64,000 bases of DNA from Macrolepiota albuminosa (GCA_027475525.1 JAMWFC010000117.1:1598183-1662182); one strand, 5' to 3'; counted from the first letter of the stretch, positions 23,118 through 37,400 are shown. Notes: generated from the letters alone by a model not told the origin. Numbers and translations: made by a program.

Positions 23118-23191
23118 AAGAGCAGGTCAGTCATTAAGGACTTACTGTAGTTGAATGTGACCATGTGTGTATTAGTTATGACTCCACTACA
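23118..23191 (-). repeat. Gypsy-M 3' LTR, proximal part
   Basis: On the minus strand it starts TGTAGTGGAGTCAT at 23191, matching the start of the 5' LTR at 43976. It is preceded in the element by a purine-rich tract (GGAGGGCATA). It continues at 14492 across the LINE. Confidence 0.87.
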
Positions 23192-25090
23192 TATGCCCTC
23201 CAGACAAACCATAGACGGGGACATCTATACTAAGTAGTGGAGTTTTTAAAAGCTTTTTCTAAGAAAATTGAACAGAGAAGTAAGAGAAATTTATAAGGAT
23301 GAAACCTTATCAATTAGTTAATACATCGCCCATTTATTCTTCTTCTCCTTCAGCATCCACATTGCCCTGTTGCTTGTTAGATAGTGTGACATCTTCCTCA
23401 TTGACATAGTCAGTTAGCTCAGTGTGTGCCAACTTGGAATCAATCTGAGTACTGTCCTTCATTACCACATCAGTTGCCTCACCCTTCTTATTGGTTATAG
23501 TGATCTTTGATTCAACTGGAGCATGGACAGGAATCTTAGTTGAATGAGAACAAGATTTCTTGCTGAGAACTGAGGAATAGGAAGTTGGCCATGGGAGTCT
23601 TAGGTAGGTCTCTCAACAGTTCCACTCTAGCCTCGAGGTTCTCAGAGTTATAAGGAGGAGTGTGGTTGTGAATGATATAATCATGCTGATCATCATCACA
23701 ATGGTTGGGCATTCCTTAGATACAATGGAACATTAATTTCTTACTATGCATAACAGGTGATGTGGAGTGCTGATCAGCATAGTTGTTATGTCACATGTGG
23801 GCACCATGGCAATCAGAGTGTCCATGCAACATACCCAAATTAACTGGTAAAGAGTGATTATACAGCAGAGCTCCCAGCAACTGACTGGTTTTCTTCATTG
23901 TCTGGTGAGCATGGTAGTGCTTAGTGCTCTGAATCTTCAATCCAGAGGGAGCTCTTCATGCATGAAGAGTGTCCTTGTAAGTCTGCTGATTCACATCACT
24001 ATTTTTGGTAATGAATCCTGACTCCACTAATTTCTTGAGACAAGGATCCACAAAGGTGGTGGGCAGATAGCCTGGGGGAAATGGTGGACATCTATAACTC
24101 CACTGATTCTTGTCAGTCTTCCATGGTTGCCAAACAGAACTCACACTCATTGAGATGAGTTGAGTTTAACTAGCTTGTAACCTCTTTATACTCAGCCAGC
24201 TTGGCATAGGTAGGATTCCTATGAGTTGAGTGGACATGGCTACTGAACTGCATTATCAATGAGAGTTGCAAGAAATGCAAACATACAGAGGCTAAGGAGG
24301 GCCTCATCTGGTCCTAAAAAGTGATGATAAGGGTGTCCTAGTTCTGTTCCACAAAGGGGTGCTGATCCACCTTTCTTTTGAATCCAGCATGGTGTTTGGG
24401 TCCACATTGCCTGGGGTAATACATGTCCATGGTCACTGGAAAGCGAGTGGCATTGAGCTGAAGAGATGTAATAAAGATGTGGGAGATGAGGAGGAAAATG
24501 GTTGATAGCTCTTCAGTAGAAACCTCTAGGCAGGTATCTATCTCAGCAGGACTGATATATCTTGAATAGGTCTGTGTTTGTTGCTAGGAGGCTTTCAAGA
24601 TCCATTGGTCAACTGATTTATTCATGATAGTTCAAGGTATGCATTCAGCAGGCTCAACTATTTAGCCTGGTCATATGTTAACCAGGTTTTATTCCCAGCA
24701 GTCCATATTACTTTGAACATGGCATTGGTCTTAGTGCCCTTATGTGCCACAATGTGCTCAGCAGCCCATTCTTCAGTATTGATACCAGTGATTTGCTCAT
24801 CTAGTCAACCAGGAAATAATCTATCATCATTGGGATTATGTATACATAGCAAGAATGCATGAGATACATTTCTAATTCCTCTCTGGAGCATGGAGGCTGG
24901 TAATTCAACCTAAAATGAGAAGTTTCCAAAGTTTTCTAAAATGTGGTATGGGCCCACATATTTTGGAATCAGTTTATGAGCTAATTCCTTTTGGAAGGTC
25001 ACATTCTTTGTAGATACATAAACTAAGTCATCCTTTTCAAATAGACAAGGTTGTCAATGCTGGTTGGCATCCCAGGTTTGGTTAACACTT
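23192..25090 (-). pseudogene. Gypsy-M integrase C-terminus and 3' extension
   Basis: On the minus strand from 25090: frames with stops carry the integrase C-terminal region (EKDDLVYVSTKNVTF, HKLIPKYVGPYHILENFGN, VELPASMLQRGIRNV, EQITGINTEEWAAEHIVAHK, VIWTAGNKTWLTYDQAK). The last pieces belong to the chromodomain-like tail of fungal Gypsy integrases. Further on (23956-24150) is NQWSYRCPPFPPGYLPTTF, a Pro-rich extension of the same polyprotein. Several single-base changes give stops. Low CpG. Confidence 0.78.
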
Positions 25091-25665
25091 TATCAGGTGA
25101 CTCCTCATTTCTTCCTTTTCTCACTCCTTATCTCTTCACTCTCCCTTCATTTGTTCTCTTATTTCTTCTGAAGGTGACTCCTCATTTCTTCCTTTTCTCA
25201 CTCCTTATCTCTTCACTCTCCCTTCATTTGTTCTCTTATTTCTTCTGACATTATTTCATTTTTCTGTTTCTATTCTTTCAACACTATCTATTAGTACTAC
25301 TCTCAGCCCTTGAGGTGCTCTGGTTCTTTAGCTACCATTCAGATAAGTGTGGGCCCCTCAGCACCACTTCCAGACTGCTTATATAAGCCAGAGTTTGCCA
25401 GAGTTTGCCCCTTATTTGTGCAATTGTTTGTGTAGGCAATTTTCGAGTTTTTAAGGTTTTGTTGTACTGTATAGTTGTTTCCCATGCTTCAGAGGCCCTA
25501 GAAGCATCCAACCTGGCATAAGGAATCCCTAGACTTGTTCTCTTTGAATCTCCCTTTGCCAGGTGAGTAGCTATCATGATATTGTCAGTATATATTCTAA
25601 TACATTTTGGATCTCCCTTTGCCAGCTGTGTGACTGAGCCACAGCCTCTAGAGGTTGCCCTTACA
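25091..25665 (-). mobile_element. Solo LTR inserted in the Gypsy-M integrase
   Basis: On the minus strand it starts TGTAAGGGCAACCT at 25665, just after the integrase residues HNCILAARV, and the integrase resumes at 25090. Flanks are ACGTG and AAGTG (one mismatch), so the low end is approximate. It contains TTATATAAGC, a TATA-like element. A 77-bp exact duplication (25095-25248) inflates it; the real length is about 498 bp. Confidence 0.7.
25095..25248. repeat. Exact 77-bp tandem duplication (25095-25171 and 25172-25248)
   Basis: Two identical abutting units in the solo LTR. The period is the same as in four other places. Confidence 0.95.
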
Positions 25666-27593
25666 CACGTGCTGCCAATATACAATTATGAGCCATTATG
25701 ATAGCAATCTTCAGCCATTGGGCAAAGACCCTGATTCCTGAATACTTGGTGGGGGGAGCAGATTTCCACACCAGTGGTCAAGGCAATCTTCCTGAATTTA
25801 GAAAGAAAGGTGCATATCCTGTTATCTCAGATTGGGCCAAGTTAATAGTGAACTCAATTGCAGGTAACTCGGCCACCCAGTCTTTTTATGTTGGTCCTAT
25901 GCACTGATGAATCATTTGAACAACAGTTTGGTTGGCTCTTTCTGTAGCCCCATCCAATTGTGGGTGGTATGTTGAGGACATATGCAGCTGAGTACCTATC
26001 AGCTAGTGCAAGTGTATTCAGAATGTACTTGTGAAGTAAGAGTCTCTATTGCTCACTATGGCTCTTGGGAGGCTGTGAAGTCTGTAGATCTCCACAAATA
26101 CCAACTCAGCAACTTGTCTTGCAGTATAGTTTGTTTTAGCTGCCACAAGGTGCACCATGACAGTCAACAAATCAATTATTACTACAATAGAGTCATAACT
26201 TGCATTCCTGTCTTTTGATTCTGGTAGCAGGCCCACAAAATCCATCCCAATCACCTCCCAGGGTTGCAATAGGACTCAGAGTGGGTGCAGTAATCCATAT
26301 GGTTTCTGATTAGAGGGTTTACTCCTTTTACATGTTATACATGTTGTGCAATACTTGTGTATGTCATGTGCTAAGGTCTTCTACCAAACATGATCTTGGA
26401 GGTATAGAAGAGTTTTTCATGTTCCTAAGTGGGCTAGCAGGGAATGAGCTTCTGCTATTACAATCTCTCATACGTTTCTCCCTCTTACAATGACTTCAGG
26501 GATACAGAGCAATCTTCCTCTGTCTGTCTTTATGTATATGATCCTCTCCTCCATGACCTCAAAGTTTTTGTATGCCTTGGGCATCTCTACTATCTTTCAG
26601 AAGAGCTTGTCCTCCTTATCTTGTCTCTTTAGCTCAGCCATTCAATCTAGTGGATCCTTTCCTCCACTTAGCAATTCTTCCAATGATACTGGTGTTATTT
26701 TCTCAGTATGTTTTATAAAGGCCTGCGACCATCTAGCCAGCTCATTGTCTGCATCATGCTCCATATTCAGATTTACTTTTGGGTTATTCATTGGGTTCTT
26801 CTTTTCTGAATGCATCGAAGCATCATTCTTAGGTAAACTCTTCTTTTGCCTTGCTGGCAACTTTAATTGTTAGCTTTTTAGCCATGTTTGCATGCCTGTC
26901 TGCATCCTCGCCCTCCTTTCATCTTTGAAGGCTCTTGAGAATGAAATTTTGAGCTGTTCTGGCTGCAAACTCAGCTGCCATTTCAGGCTGCCCAGTCTCA
27001 GCAGGTTCCAGCTTCCTTTGTCAGGCCCTTTCTGGAGCAGGCCTCCTTGTGGCATTGTCAGGGAGGGCAACATTGTGGCCCTTATCCCTGACTAGCACTG
27101 GCATCGAGATCAAATGTGCTTCCAACCCATTGTTATTAATAACACCATGATAGATATATTCGCTCCTTGTTTTCACTGTTCTAGGTTGCTCATTGGAGTA
27201 GAGCCTTGACAGTGCATCTGATAGTATATTCTCTGTACCAGGCACATATTCTACCAGGTAATTAAATTCTGCAATCTTCTCAAGCTACCTAGCCTGGCAT
27301 CCTGATAAATTTTTCTAGTTCAAAAGGTGAATAAGTCCCTTATAGTCCATAAACCATTGGAACTTGACACCCTGCAGGATGTCCCGATATTGGAGCATTG
27401 TCTCCACCCCTGCCAGCATTTCTATCTCATGCATGGGATAGTTTTGCTGTGCAGCATTCAATTTTGCAGAAAAGAAGACAGCAACCTCTGCTGTCTTCTA
27501 GTCCTCACTCTGGCTGACTATATCAGCAATCCCCATCACACATCTATCCATTACTATGTTGATGGAAAGTGCATCTATAGCATAGTTCAGTGG
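25666..27593 (-). pseudogene. Gypsy-M RNase H and integrase core
   Basis: Reading down from 27593: RNase H end (KLNAAQQNYPMHEIEMLAGV, GLIHLLN), the linker PGTENILSDALSRLY (27245-27200), then integrase. The catalytic core at 26269-26018 contains VIGMDFVGLLPESKDRNASY (first Asp) and LPRAIVSNRDSYFTS, where SDRD has become SNRD, so the second catalytic Asp is kept only as its neighbour. The core end (AIEFAINLAQSEITGYAPFF) is degenerate and runs to 25690. It joins the RT half at 38875, which proves that the 27594-38874 block is an insertion. Confidence 0.82.
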
Positions 27594-27768
27594 TGTAACA
27601 GAGCATCACACTTGTTACTAGTATCAATAACGCTATCTGCATACAGCAGAGTATTATGTAAGACAACATCTTGTATTCACTTTAGTTTTAGTCAAATCTG
27701 ATATAGCAGTCTGATTTAGCACTATGTGATCCACACAAGATAGTTCTAGCTCATAACCTATGATTACA
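27594..27768 (+). repeat. Gypsy-B 5' LTR
   Basis: 175 bp, TGTAACA...GATTACA, followed by TTTTTTT. Its first ~28 bp differ strongly from the 3' LTR; the rest aligns clearly. Confidence 0.85.
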
Positions 27769-29579
27769 TTTTTTTAAATCTTCTGCTATTGGCTTTAGAC
27801 TCTGAGCTTGTTACTGACTAGACAACTCATCACAAAACTCTCGATTTCTATTGGCATCACATCAAAAATGTACTTCTATGACTGGCTCTCTTGATCCAGA
27901 TCCCCTTTTTCCAGCCCCAGATGCAGGTGATCCACTTGTGTCTCAAGCTGTTAAGATGCAATGCACATCTACTTACCAGTCCCACCAAAGCAGGATGAAA
28001 AACTACCTCACAATGTTAGCGTGAGCTTTGGAATGCTGGGTGGGCTATCTGTATCATAGATGATGTCCATTGTATGGCCTAGTGGTAAACTAGGGGAGAG
28101 ATCCGCAGTCTCAGGAGTGTCACTACTAGCGAGCTAAATGCCTTCACTGATGTACTCAGTATTACCCAAGAGCTCATCAGTCCAGTCTGAAAGTCAACCA
28201 GACATTACCCAGTATTCAGAAATGGTGCAAGACAGTGCTTTCATATACAGCATGCCATTCCAGACTGCACTGACTGGGCAGCATTTGGAGTATGTGGTGG
28301 ACATTGCCACTAAACCAGGGTAGTCATCATCAACAACACAGACACTGAAGCAAGGATCAACCATAAGGGTCAGCAGGGAGGACAATGATGTCATTTAGCT
28401 GGGAAGGATGCCCTTGGCACCTAGAACTCAGGAGTTGCATGAAGAGGTCAGCAAACAGCTGCAGATGAGGCATGAAGGCCTCAGAAGAGTTCTGGACTTA
28501 GAGTCTGAACTGGATTCCTCAGACGATAAGGAAAGTAAGAGGTTACATTCAACCCTGTCTATCCAGTTACAGCTAGTATTGGACTGACATCCATCAGTTG
28601 TGAAGGAATCAATATGAAAGCATCTGCAGCTTTACATAGTAAAGCATCTACAGTTATTGGCTGCTAGAAGCCACGATGTACCTCATGCAGATTTGACAGA
28701 ATATATTGAATTATTTGTACATATTTTCAAACTCAAAGTGGTGGAATACCTCAAGCAAAAAGCAGCATGAGGGTCAGCAGTCTCAACAGCCACTTTGGCC
28801 AACTCAGTAGAATGCAAAATGAGTGTGTGCCAATGAGCACCGTTATTTATAGATGCAATGGAATTGCTGAATGTGTCTTGTCAGATAATGAGTCTCAGCA
28901 AGACTATATCAGGCATCAGAACACTGCAAACCATCAATGCAATATCAGTAGAGTGCCTCAGCAAGCATTATCTGAAGTAGAGACTGTGACAACGACTCCA
29001 GCAGAGCCAGAGGTGTTACTGGCTGTGCAAGAGGTTAAGACACCTCAATAGCAAATCACTATCAAAGAAGAGATGGACAAAGTCCACATTCTTGAGGAGC
29101 AAACACAACTATGACATGTAGCATGACACATCCACCTGATGAACAACTGAAATAAATGTGTCAATTACCAGAGAATGCGCAACCAGGACTTGTGCGATCA
29201 TGGTAAGTCATTAATTGATGACCAGGGAATAGCCTTGGAAAGATGTGAAGGTGTAATGCCTGTTGATGATATGCGGTGACAGTTTGCTGCTCAAACTGCT
29301 GAGCTGGACAGAGATCTGAAGGGTAGTAATGATAGTAGTGATTACTACAATAAGAGAGAGCAGAATTGTTGCAATAATGACAGTGGAGGTTGTAATTGTA
29401 GACAGAATAATCAAGACAATAATAATTATTGTAATGGTGGCAGGCAGGCTGGTGGATCACCAGTGGATCAAGAGGTAAGGCAACAGCCTACCTCACAGCT
29501 GGAAAGAATGGCCAATAAACACCTGTTTTGCAGTCCCCAGACATTCTCAATGCCTGCATCTCATGATTTGCATTAAAAT
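27769..29579 (+). pseudogene. Gypsy-B leader and gag N-terminal region
   Basis: Degenerate reading frames (28138-28323, 28767-29051) precede the gag core. The stretch 28934-29051 (QALSEVETVTTTPAEPEVLL) is the same as the very start of this window, which shows that both belong to one family. The frame cannot be followed without stops. Confidence 0.6.
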
Positions 29580-30901
29580 ATGCCTGGAATGAATACGGCA
29601 GTCCAGATCCATATAGATCATATGCATGACTGTCTCACTCAACTGGTGGATGACTTCCTTGGAGTCAGGTTTAAATTCCCTGCCAGAGTAAGTCCCTGCA
29701 AATCTGATGATAAGTACATACATGCATATGCTGGAGGGCATAGGTTTTCTCAGCTGGAGGACTGGGCCATGGACATCTGTTATCACCTGGCAGCCTGCTG
29801 CTATGGTGGAGATGACATGGACCAGGAAAGAATATTTGTGTTATACAAATTTATGGAAAGGCTTAGAATTAGTTTCGCCACCATGTCATTTATATCAATT
29901 ATAATAAATTGTATTGGACATTTAAAGAGGTCCTGATAGGACTGTATAATCATTTTGTCAATGCTGCAACTATGCAGGAAGCTCAGGAAGCCTTTAGAAA
30001 GGCAGTGTATGATGCCAAGACTGGTGTCCAGACATTCCATGATGATCTGATAGTTTATGCACAGAATATGGCTGTTTATCCAGATGAGTACACCATTTGC
30101 AAGACATTTCTAGACAGAATACCAGCAAATATGAGGAGATCATTGATATGTAATGACAACTTGTCTTCAGAGATCAATATGGTGACCAAGTTCTTGGTGT
30201 ATACCATTCAGTATAAGCAGTTGACATGAACTGCAAATTATTATAAACAGTGTAGTTTACACCGAGGGCCTGTCAACTGTCAAGCTGTGAAAGTGGGGAC
30301 TTGCCTTGCCAAATGGTCAGAGATTGAGAAGAACCACAATCTGCAATTTGTTGTACATAAAACAATTCCAGGAGGCTAGCAGCCTTGATTGAAATCTGCT
30401 GGATTTTTGCTAGCCAGAGATAATTGACCCTCTCTAGGTTACAATCAGGTAGCAGCTAGGGAGGGACCAGCACCAGAAGTGTGTCTGGTGGGCAAATTTG
30501 GTCTGGTCATGGAAGTGACCCAGAGGAAGCCTGTAGTAGACTTGCCTGGATGTTACAATTGCAGTAAAGTTGGGCATTTCACTAAAGAATGTCCTGCCCC
30601 ATCCAAGACACACATCTGTGCAGCCTATACAGCTGCAGCCCCTAGTGATGTCATCAGTGACAATGAGGATGAGGAAGTTGTTGAGGAGGCTGAGAAAAAG
30701 CTGCAAGAAGTGGCTGACAGCTCAAAAGTAGACGATGCTGGAAGCATTCAGATTGATGGCAACAAATACATTGTAATGGATATGTACAACAGTGACTACT
30801 ACATTTGTGATGACAAGGATGAGCACTTGTTTGCACTGATAGAGTGTCAGGAAGATCAACATGTCCAGATGAGACATGTAAACCCTACAGAAAGCAACTA
30901 A
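29580..30901 (+). pseudogene. Gypsy-B gag with CCHC zinc knuckle
   Basis: Gag core in two frames: 29580-29870 (IHIDHMHDCLTQL, DWAMDICYHLAACCYGGDDM) and 29909-30229 (FKEVLIGLYNHFVNAATMQE, YAQNMAVYPDEYTICKTFLD). After a gap, 30479-30901 holds CYNCSKVGHFTKEC (30551-30592) and an acidic linker that leads to the protease. Homologous to the Gypsy-A gag and to 547-1900. In-frame stops remove function. Confidence 0.82.
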
Positions 30902-30905
30902 TAAG

Positions 30906-31283
30906 TTGCAGCAGCCACATTATACTTCCAAGGGAAAGGAATGCTTGGTCACCTACGTTGATGTCAATGGACATTTAGCCTGGACTTTGTGGAATTCAGA
31001 GAGCACCACTATGAACATTACACCTCAGTTTGCTCACATTAACACAATACGTGTTTATAAATTGAAGAAGCCATTGATGCTTCAGTTGGAGACCATAGGA
31101 AGCCATGCCATGGTGCAGTTTGGTGCTAAAGTAAGGATAAAGACATCAGGGACGTCAACCAAAGAGTATGTGGACATAGCAAATTTTGATCACTATGATA
31201 TGATCATTGGTACACTATTTACACATAAGAATAAAGTGTCTCTAGACTTTGTGAATGACATGGTCATTGTGAATGGTAGGTAA
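30906..31283 (+). pseudogene. Gypsy-B retropepsin with destroyed active site
   Basis: Aligns with the Gypsy-A protease, but the catalytic D-S-G triplet reads N-S-E (WTLWNSESTT). Both changes are G-to-A on the coding strand, i.e. C-to-T on the other. The flap region (YVDIANFDHYDMIIGTLFT) remains. The enzyme would be inactive. Confidence 0.8.
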
Positions 31284-34280
31284 GCCTATGAAGGCAGAGA
31301 ACGTTATGTTAAGCAACATGGACAGTCACTTGCAGCACTATCATGCAACAGAGAAGCATCACAATGAATGTAACTGATTAAATAGTCACAGGAGAGTGAC
31401 TGTACAGGAGGTGGAAGATGAAAAAGTCCTACCAAAGAGCCTGCCAGCAGACTTGCTGGCTATTCTGATGTCTGAAGAAGAGTTTCAAGGAACTCTGAAG
31501 AAGGAGAAATACCTGGATGTGGTTGGATGTAAAAGTGAAAAGCCTAATTAGACTAGACAGTATAAAAATAGGTGTGATAAATGCATGGTGGAATTGCTGG
31601 AATGCCAGCCAACTAGCTCTTAAATGAAGATAGAAGACCTTATCAAGGATGAGATGTATAGTACAGTGGGAACTGTGGGAAGCACATGATTGCTATAAGA
31701 TGGATCAGTGCCTCAACCAGAAGTGCAATGGGCATACAACCCATGCATGCGACAAGAGTGGAATGAGCTGGTAATGTTAATGGTGATGCATACAATAAGA
31801 AAGGTACATTCAACCCAGACTGGACAGCTATACCATCATGCATGGGAGGATAAGATTTTTGAAGCCTCAGATATTATGCTTGATAGTGTATTGCTGAAGA
31901 TGAGAAGTGTGCAATTGTCAGAGATGACAAGAAGGATGAGGAGGCAACCAGTCATAAGGTTGAATCCAGAAGATTTCACAGAAGAGCACATATGTGCCTT
32001 ATAGGAATGATTCGAACCAAAGGTTCAATTGCATGTAGCATGCATATCAAAAGGGAAAGGTAAAGCTGTGAGCTTTGCAGAGAAAGATATTCCTTGATTG
32101 CGCCAGCAATAGCAATATGAGTTTGCTAATATCATCAATGGGACAAAGGAGGAACTTTCTCCTTGGAGGGAGGTTAATCATGAGATTAATCTTATTGATG
32201 AGAATAAACAGTAAAAGTACTATTTACCTGAGTTGTATTTGAATGACTTTGTAAGGCAAGCCTCTACCTCAAATAGAAGAAGTGCAAATTATATGCACCT
32301 AGTATAGACTACTTTAGTTATGTTATTGACAAGAAGGATATACACTCAGATACAGATAAACTCAATTGAATTTGAGAGTGGCAAACTTCATGCACATATA
32401 ATGATATCCAGCGTTTCTTTGGATTAGTGATAATTTTTTGTCAGACATCATGGCATACACTGGGCCACTAATAGCCATGACCCAGAATGAATCTCTCTTT
32501 CACTGGAGACCACTGCATCAGCAGTGCTTCAAAATGATTAAGTGCATTTGCACAAAGACACCTGTGATCTGGCCAATCGACCCACATGTCAATAAGCCTA
32601 TTTGGCTCATATGCAACACCTCAAAAACAGGGATTGGGGCCATGTTTGGCCAAGATAAAACGTGGCAAACTTGCTGATCAGCAAGATTTATGTCCTATAA
32701 GTTTACTGCTGCATAGCAGAACTACACAGTATATGAGTTAGAAACACTTGCTATTTTAAAAGCTCTCCTGAAATGGAAGGATAAATTAATAGAATATAAG
32801 ATCCATATTATCATGGATCACAAAGTGCTCAAGTTCTTTAAGATTCAAGTATATTTATCACTGTGACAACGTTGCTGGATTGACTGCATGTCACAATATC
32901 AGTTCAATATCACCTATGTAAAAAATGAATTGAACAAGGTCATAGATTGTTTGTCTTGATATTTCAAGAGCGATACTTGAGATAATGTCTATGACATGCA
33001 TGACTATGTCCAAGCAGATAGACACATCAATTCAGAGGGCAAGGACTTGCCCTTGCATAGGTTCCATGAAATCAAAGAACATTCAGTTGAACTACATGCC
33101 ATGTGGGCATGGGAATCATGCCATAGCAAGCAACTGCAAGAATAGCGAGAAGCTTGAGATATTAAAGCTCAGGTGATGGTGGACTATGAGGCCACTCAGC
33201 CACATGAAGAGATGAGGCAAGATGTGCCTCCTAGTGGTATTGAGATGACATTACAACATGTGCTGAACTTGCACAATTGTCAGCTCATACTAACTAACTT
33301 AGGCAATGTGCAATTTTGCACACATATCCAGCAGAGATACAAGAATGACAATCTCTGTCTAGAGATTATGAACAATATCTAGATGCATCCATGCTTTAGA
33401 GTGGAGCAGCAGCTCATTTATCTCATCAGACTCACTGAGTTTAAAGTTATTTGCATTCCTCAAGAGAGGTTGTTGATCACAATTATTCTGGACCAGGCCT
33501 ACAAAGTAGTAGGCCACTTCAGAACTCAGAAAACATTAGATTATGTGCAGCGCTGATACTGGTGGCCACAAATAGCCAAGGAAATGAGTCAATTCTGCTC
33601 AACATGCAAGCTATGTCAACAGTCAAAAGTGTCAACAGTGAAGCTGCCGGAGAAGTTTCATTTGCTTTCAATTCCAGTCAAACTTTGAGACTCAATCAGG
33701 ATGGACTTTATCAGTCCATTCCCAGAGTCGAAGAGTTTCAACTATCTGTGAGTAAGTACTCTGTAGAATGACCAGTATAGTCCATCTCATCTCTGTGAAG
33801 ACAACTATGACAGCCTTGGACTTGTCATGGATCTATTTTAAGGAAATAATATACCTTTATGGACTGCCCAGCTTGATTATAAGTGATTGAGATGCTAAGT
33901 TTACTTCCAAATAGTAGAAAGAGCTGCATAAGCTGCTTGGAGCAAAGTTGCTCATATTGACATTGTTTTATCTACAAGCAGATGGATAAACAGAACATGC
34001 AAATAGACATGTTGCATACATATTACAAGTTTTTGTACATCCTGATCAGAAGGACTGGGTGGATAGATGTTTGCTTGTTGAATTCACAATAAATATGAGC
34101 ATATCAGAAACTACAGGATATTCACCCTTTGAACTCAATAATAACTATATGCTATTCATAATTTGTGAATTTTGTACTGATAAAGTTATCTATGTTGGAA
34201 TTAAACAGTTCACATGCAATGTGCTGAGAAACTTAGCAGATGACCATGATGCAATTATAGAATCATGCATATAGCAAATA
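31284..34280 (+). pseudogene. Gypsy-B pol remains: truncated RT, RNase H, integrase
   Basis: After a linker, a pre-RT piece near 32090-32215 (TKEELSPWREVNHEINLIDE) is followed within about 60 bp by the post-active-site part (KKCKLYAPSIDY near 32280). About 580 bp holding the RT palm (55700-56280 in Gypsy-A) is therefore missing. RNase H and the connection follow (AYTGPLIAMTQNESLFHWRP, PIWLICNTSKTGIGAMFG, 32438-32990), then the integrase end (FTINMSISETTGYSPFELNN, 34085-34150). Stops are frequent. Confidence 0.78.
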
Positions 34281-34468
34281 AAGCATGTGAATAATCACAG
34301 ATATGATAAACTGCATGTAGGACATGTAAGGTGGTGAAATGTAAATGAAATCCACTTTGATAATTGGTTATTGACTGGGTGGCTCTTATTTGTGGTTGTT
34401 TACACCACTAGCAGAGTTAGGAGATTTTTTTTCTTTTTTCCTCCTAAGTCTCAATACATGTAGCTGAC

Positions 34469-37400
34469 ATGTTGTCTGAAATAGCCTATTGGGGGCTGCA
34501 AAAAAATGATCAGAGCCTGCAAGACTCTAGTGGAGGGGGAAGATCCCCAAATATACAAATGCAAGACTATTCTTCTGATTACCAGAGGCAGCTGCTATAT
34601 CTGGCAGTAGGCCAGTACCAGTCAGCAGGCATAGCCTACTCAGGCTGCAAGAAGCTACTTCCGTATCAGACACTTCTCCACTTGCAAGAGATGGAGGTGG
34701 ACAATGAGGGGTGTTATGAGTGCTCAGAAGAGAATGTGTGCCAGGAGTGGTATTATCAGGTTCCTCTACCATGCCAGCACATATCAGCACTAATGTATGT
34801 GGGGGAAATAGCAGGATCACCTTCTATGCCATGGGTGCATTGGCCTATAGTGGAACCATATAAGGAGCCTGCACTACAAGCGCAGGAATCAGCAGTGCCA
34901 AATGTACTCCTCTGCCAATTAGAAGCAGCAGGACAGCCAGTTCTTGCAACTGCATTCTTTCTGCAGAATAGTTTGGCTGTGGTCATTATAGAGGCTGCTC
35001 AACCAGATTGAGCTTATGAAGAGGCAGCATATATCAGCACTGGAACAGATTGACTGTGTGACTAAGCACAAATTTTTAAATTTTGAAGAACCAACCACTG
35101 AGGTCAAAAGGGCTAGATACCAGCCCATTTGACTGGTCAAACCTCCACAGGCTAGGATGCCACTAGCAGCACAACTAGCATGACCTGAGCAGCCTGCTCA
35201 GCCCATAGCATTGTCATTGTGGTTGCTCACTGTGGCCCCTCAGGCCCAGTCAGAGTCACTAGCTGCAGTCAGTGAGCCTCTGGCCAAGCTGTTCCTGAGT
35301 TAGCAGGAGACCACACTGTCTTGGGCCCACCTATAAGGTCCAAAACTGTTACTGTAGTGCCAAGAGCGCCTATTCAGAACATCTCTTGTGCTAAGCCTGA
35401 AGGGAGATATCTGGTGCAAAATGCACCTGTGCCTCTAGTGGCTCAGCTACCATCTACATCATCTGCCAAGCAAAGCTGAGGCTATCTCATCAACATTGTG
35501 GCTGCAAGCTGCCACTTAATGCCTCCAAATTGAAGGTAATAGTCTTCCTTACTAGCATTCCTGCATAAGTAGAAGAAGTCCAGATGTTGTTCATGTTGCC
35601 TGTATTCATGCTGGCACTGCCAGAACACTATCTCATGGTCATTTTGACCCCAGACCCCCACATCCCAGAACAGTATGATGATCTGGTGGCAACCTTGAGA
35701 AACAAGCACATGTCTGAAAAAGACAAAGCACTAGTTGTATCCTTGTCCAACAAGAGCAACTATGGAGAGTCAAGCTCAGAGCAGAAGGAGGACAGTGAGA
35801 AGAAGGAATCAGCAGCAGACCAATTCCAATGAGTATTGCACAATAAGCACATAGCAAAAAAGAAGGCAAATCATGCTAAAGAGTTGCAGGCCTTTAAATA
35901 TAGGGCTGAAGATGATTTCTTAGGAAGAATCCCCAATAGTTTGAGGATGAAAGTGTGGGGCCTGCTTAATGTTGAGCGAATGAACTCATGCTTCAGAGGA
36001 GCACTCAGCAATTGCACGTACTATTCATATCTCACAAATACTGTGCTGATAGGAGCTAACACCAACAGAGCGATGATGATGCCAACTGTAGTTGGATGCA
36101 CTGGACATATACACAGTACAACACTGTCTCCAGTGCCTGGCATGTGTAGTTGCAAGGAGTCCTGACAGAGTCCTGATGTGTTTGAGTAAATGTAATAGAA
36201 TGACATGCTAGATAATAGCACCTTGGATGCTACTTAGCAAACTGTAAGCGCTGTAGTTTAGGCAAAGATATAGAAATGAAGATGAATAGCATAGTGTAAT
36301 GTGCCTGTAGATGGCACCATAAACAATGAAGATGAGATAGGCAAAGCTAGCATCCAACTTAGTGACAAAATTAAGTCAAACTATTGTGATTTGAATGCTT
36401 AGTGTAACTAGGTGCTCAAAAAGTTATGATTTGTTATTATATACATGTGCAGTAGCTATTTTTTATATTATATGCTACTGCATTTCCAAGATAAGTCCAT
36501 TTGTGGCACTACTAATTAGCGCCTCTTCTTGTGATCCTAGCTAATGGCGATCTGTCAATAGTGACTGACAGCACATGGATGATGGCAACCAATAGTATTC
36601 TAGCCCATAGAACATGGCAACTTTAAATTGACTTAGAACTATATGAGTTTGCTTACTTTTAATATAAATCCTGATTGGCCAAACCACTCTGGAGTATGGT
36701 CAGAAAATCTTTGACAGACGCTGTGAGTGCTAATGTTGGTACTAAACATTGTATCAATTTCTGATAAGTCAAAATGTTGGGCTTAAGTATATCCTGTGTT
36801 ATTGTCATTGATTTTTTAACTTCTGATTGAGGTGTCTTGTCAAATGGCAGTGCCTAATGCTAACCTTCTGAAAGTGATCTAGGTTTGGTCAGAATTACCT
36901 CCCCATTATCATGCTAGCACTATAGATCCTAGACCTCTTAAATCCTTGAAATCAACAGATAGTGTGTGCTGAAGGACTGAAAAATGTGAAAATGTTGGAT
37001 GAGGCTGATAAGCAAGGCTTGCAACAAGGCACCAAAGTCAGAGATATCCTGAGTCCTAGAAGGTTATTAGAGTCTTCAGTATGTTGAATGTTGGTAAGCC
37101 CCTAATATCACTTAATGTGCTCAGTCCAAGTAGAAGCTTGTCAGCAGCATCGTATGAGTATGTCTCTGGCTAGTGTGCCCATATTCTAGGCACAATAGTA
37201 TACAAGCATGTCCTATGCAGTCTTCCCTACACTCTATTAGAGCTGGATCAGCTTTATAAATATTATATAAATGTTCCTGTCCTATGTCATGACAGAATTG
37301 TTGTGTATATGCTTATCACAGAGCTTCAAATGTTTGCCTAGCAAACCATTGAGGCTCTGCATGACTGAACCATGCAGCTCCTGATGAAGGAGGCCCAGTA

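Noticed and set aside
25051..25248. Hydrophobic plus-strand frame resembling a membrane protein
   Set aside because: Made by the duplicated pyrimidine-rich LTR segment; no gene context.
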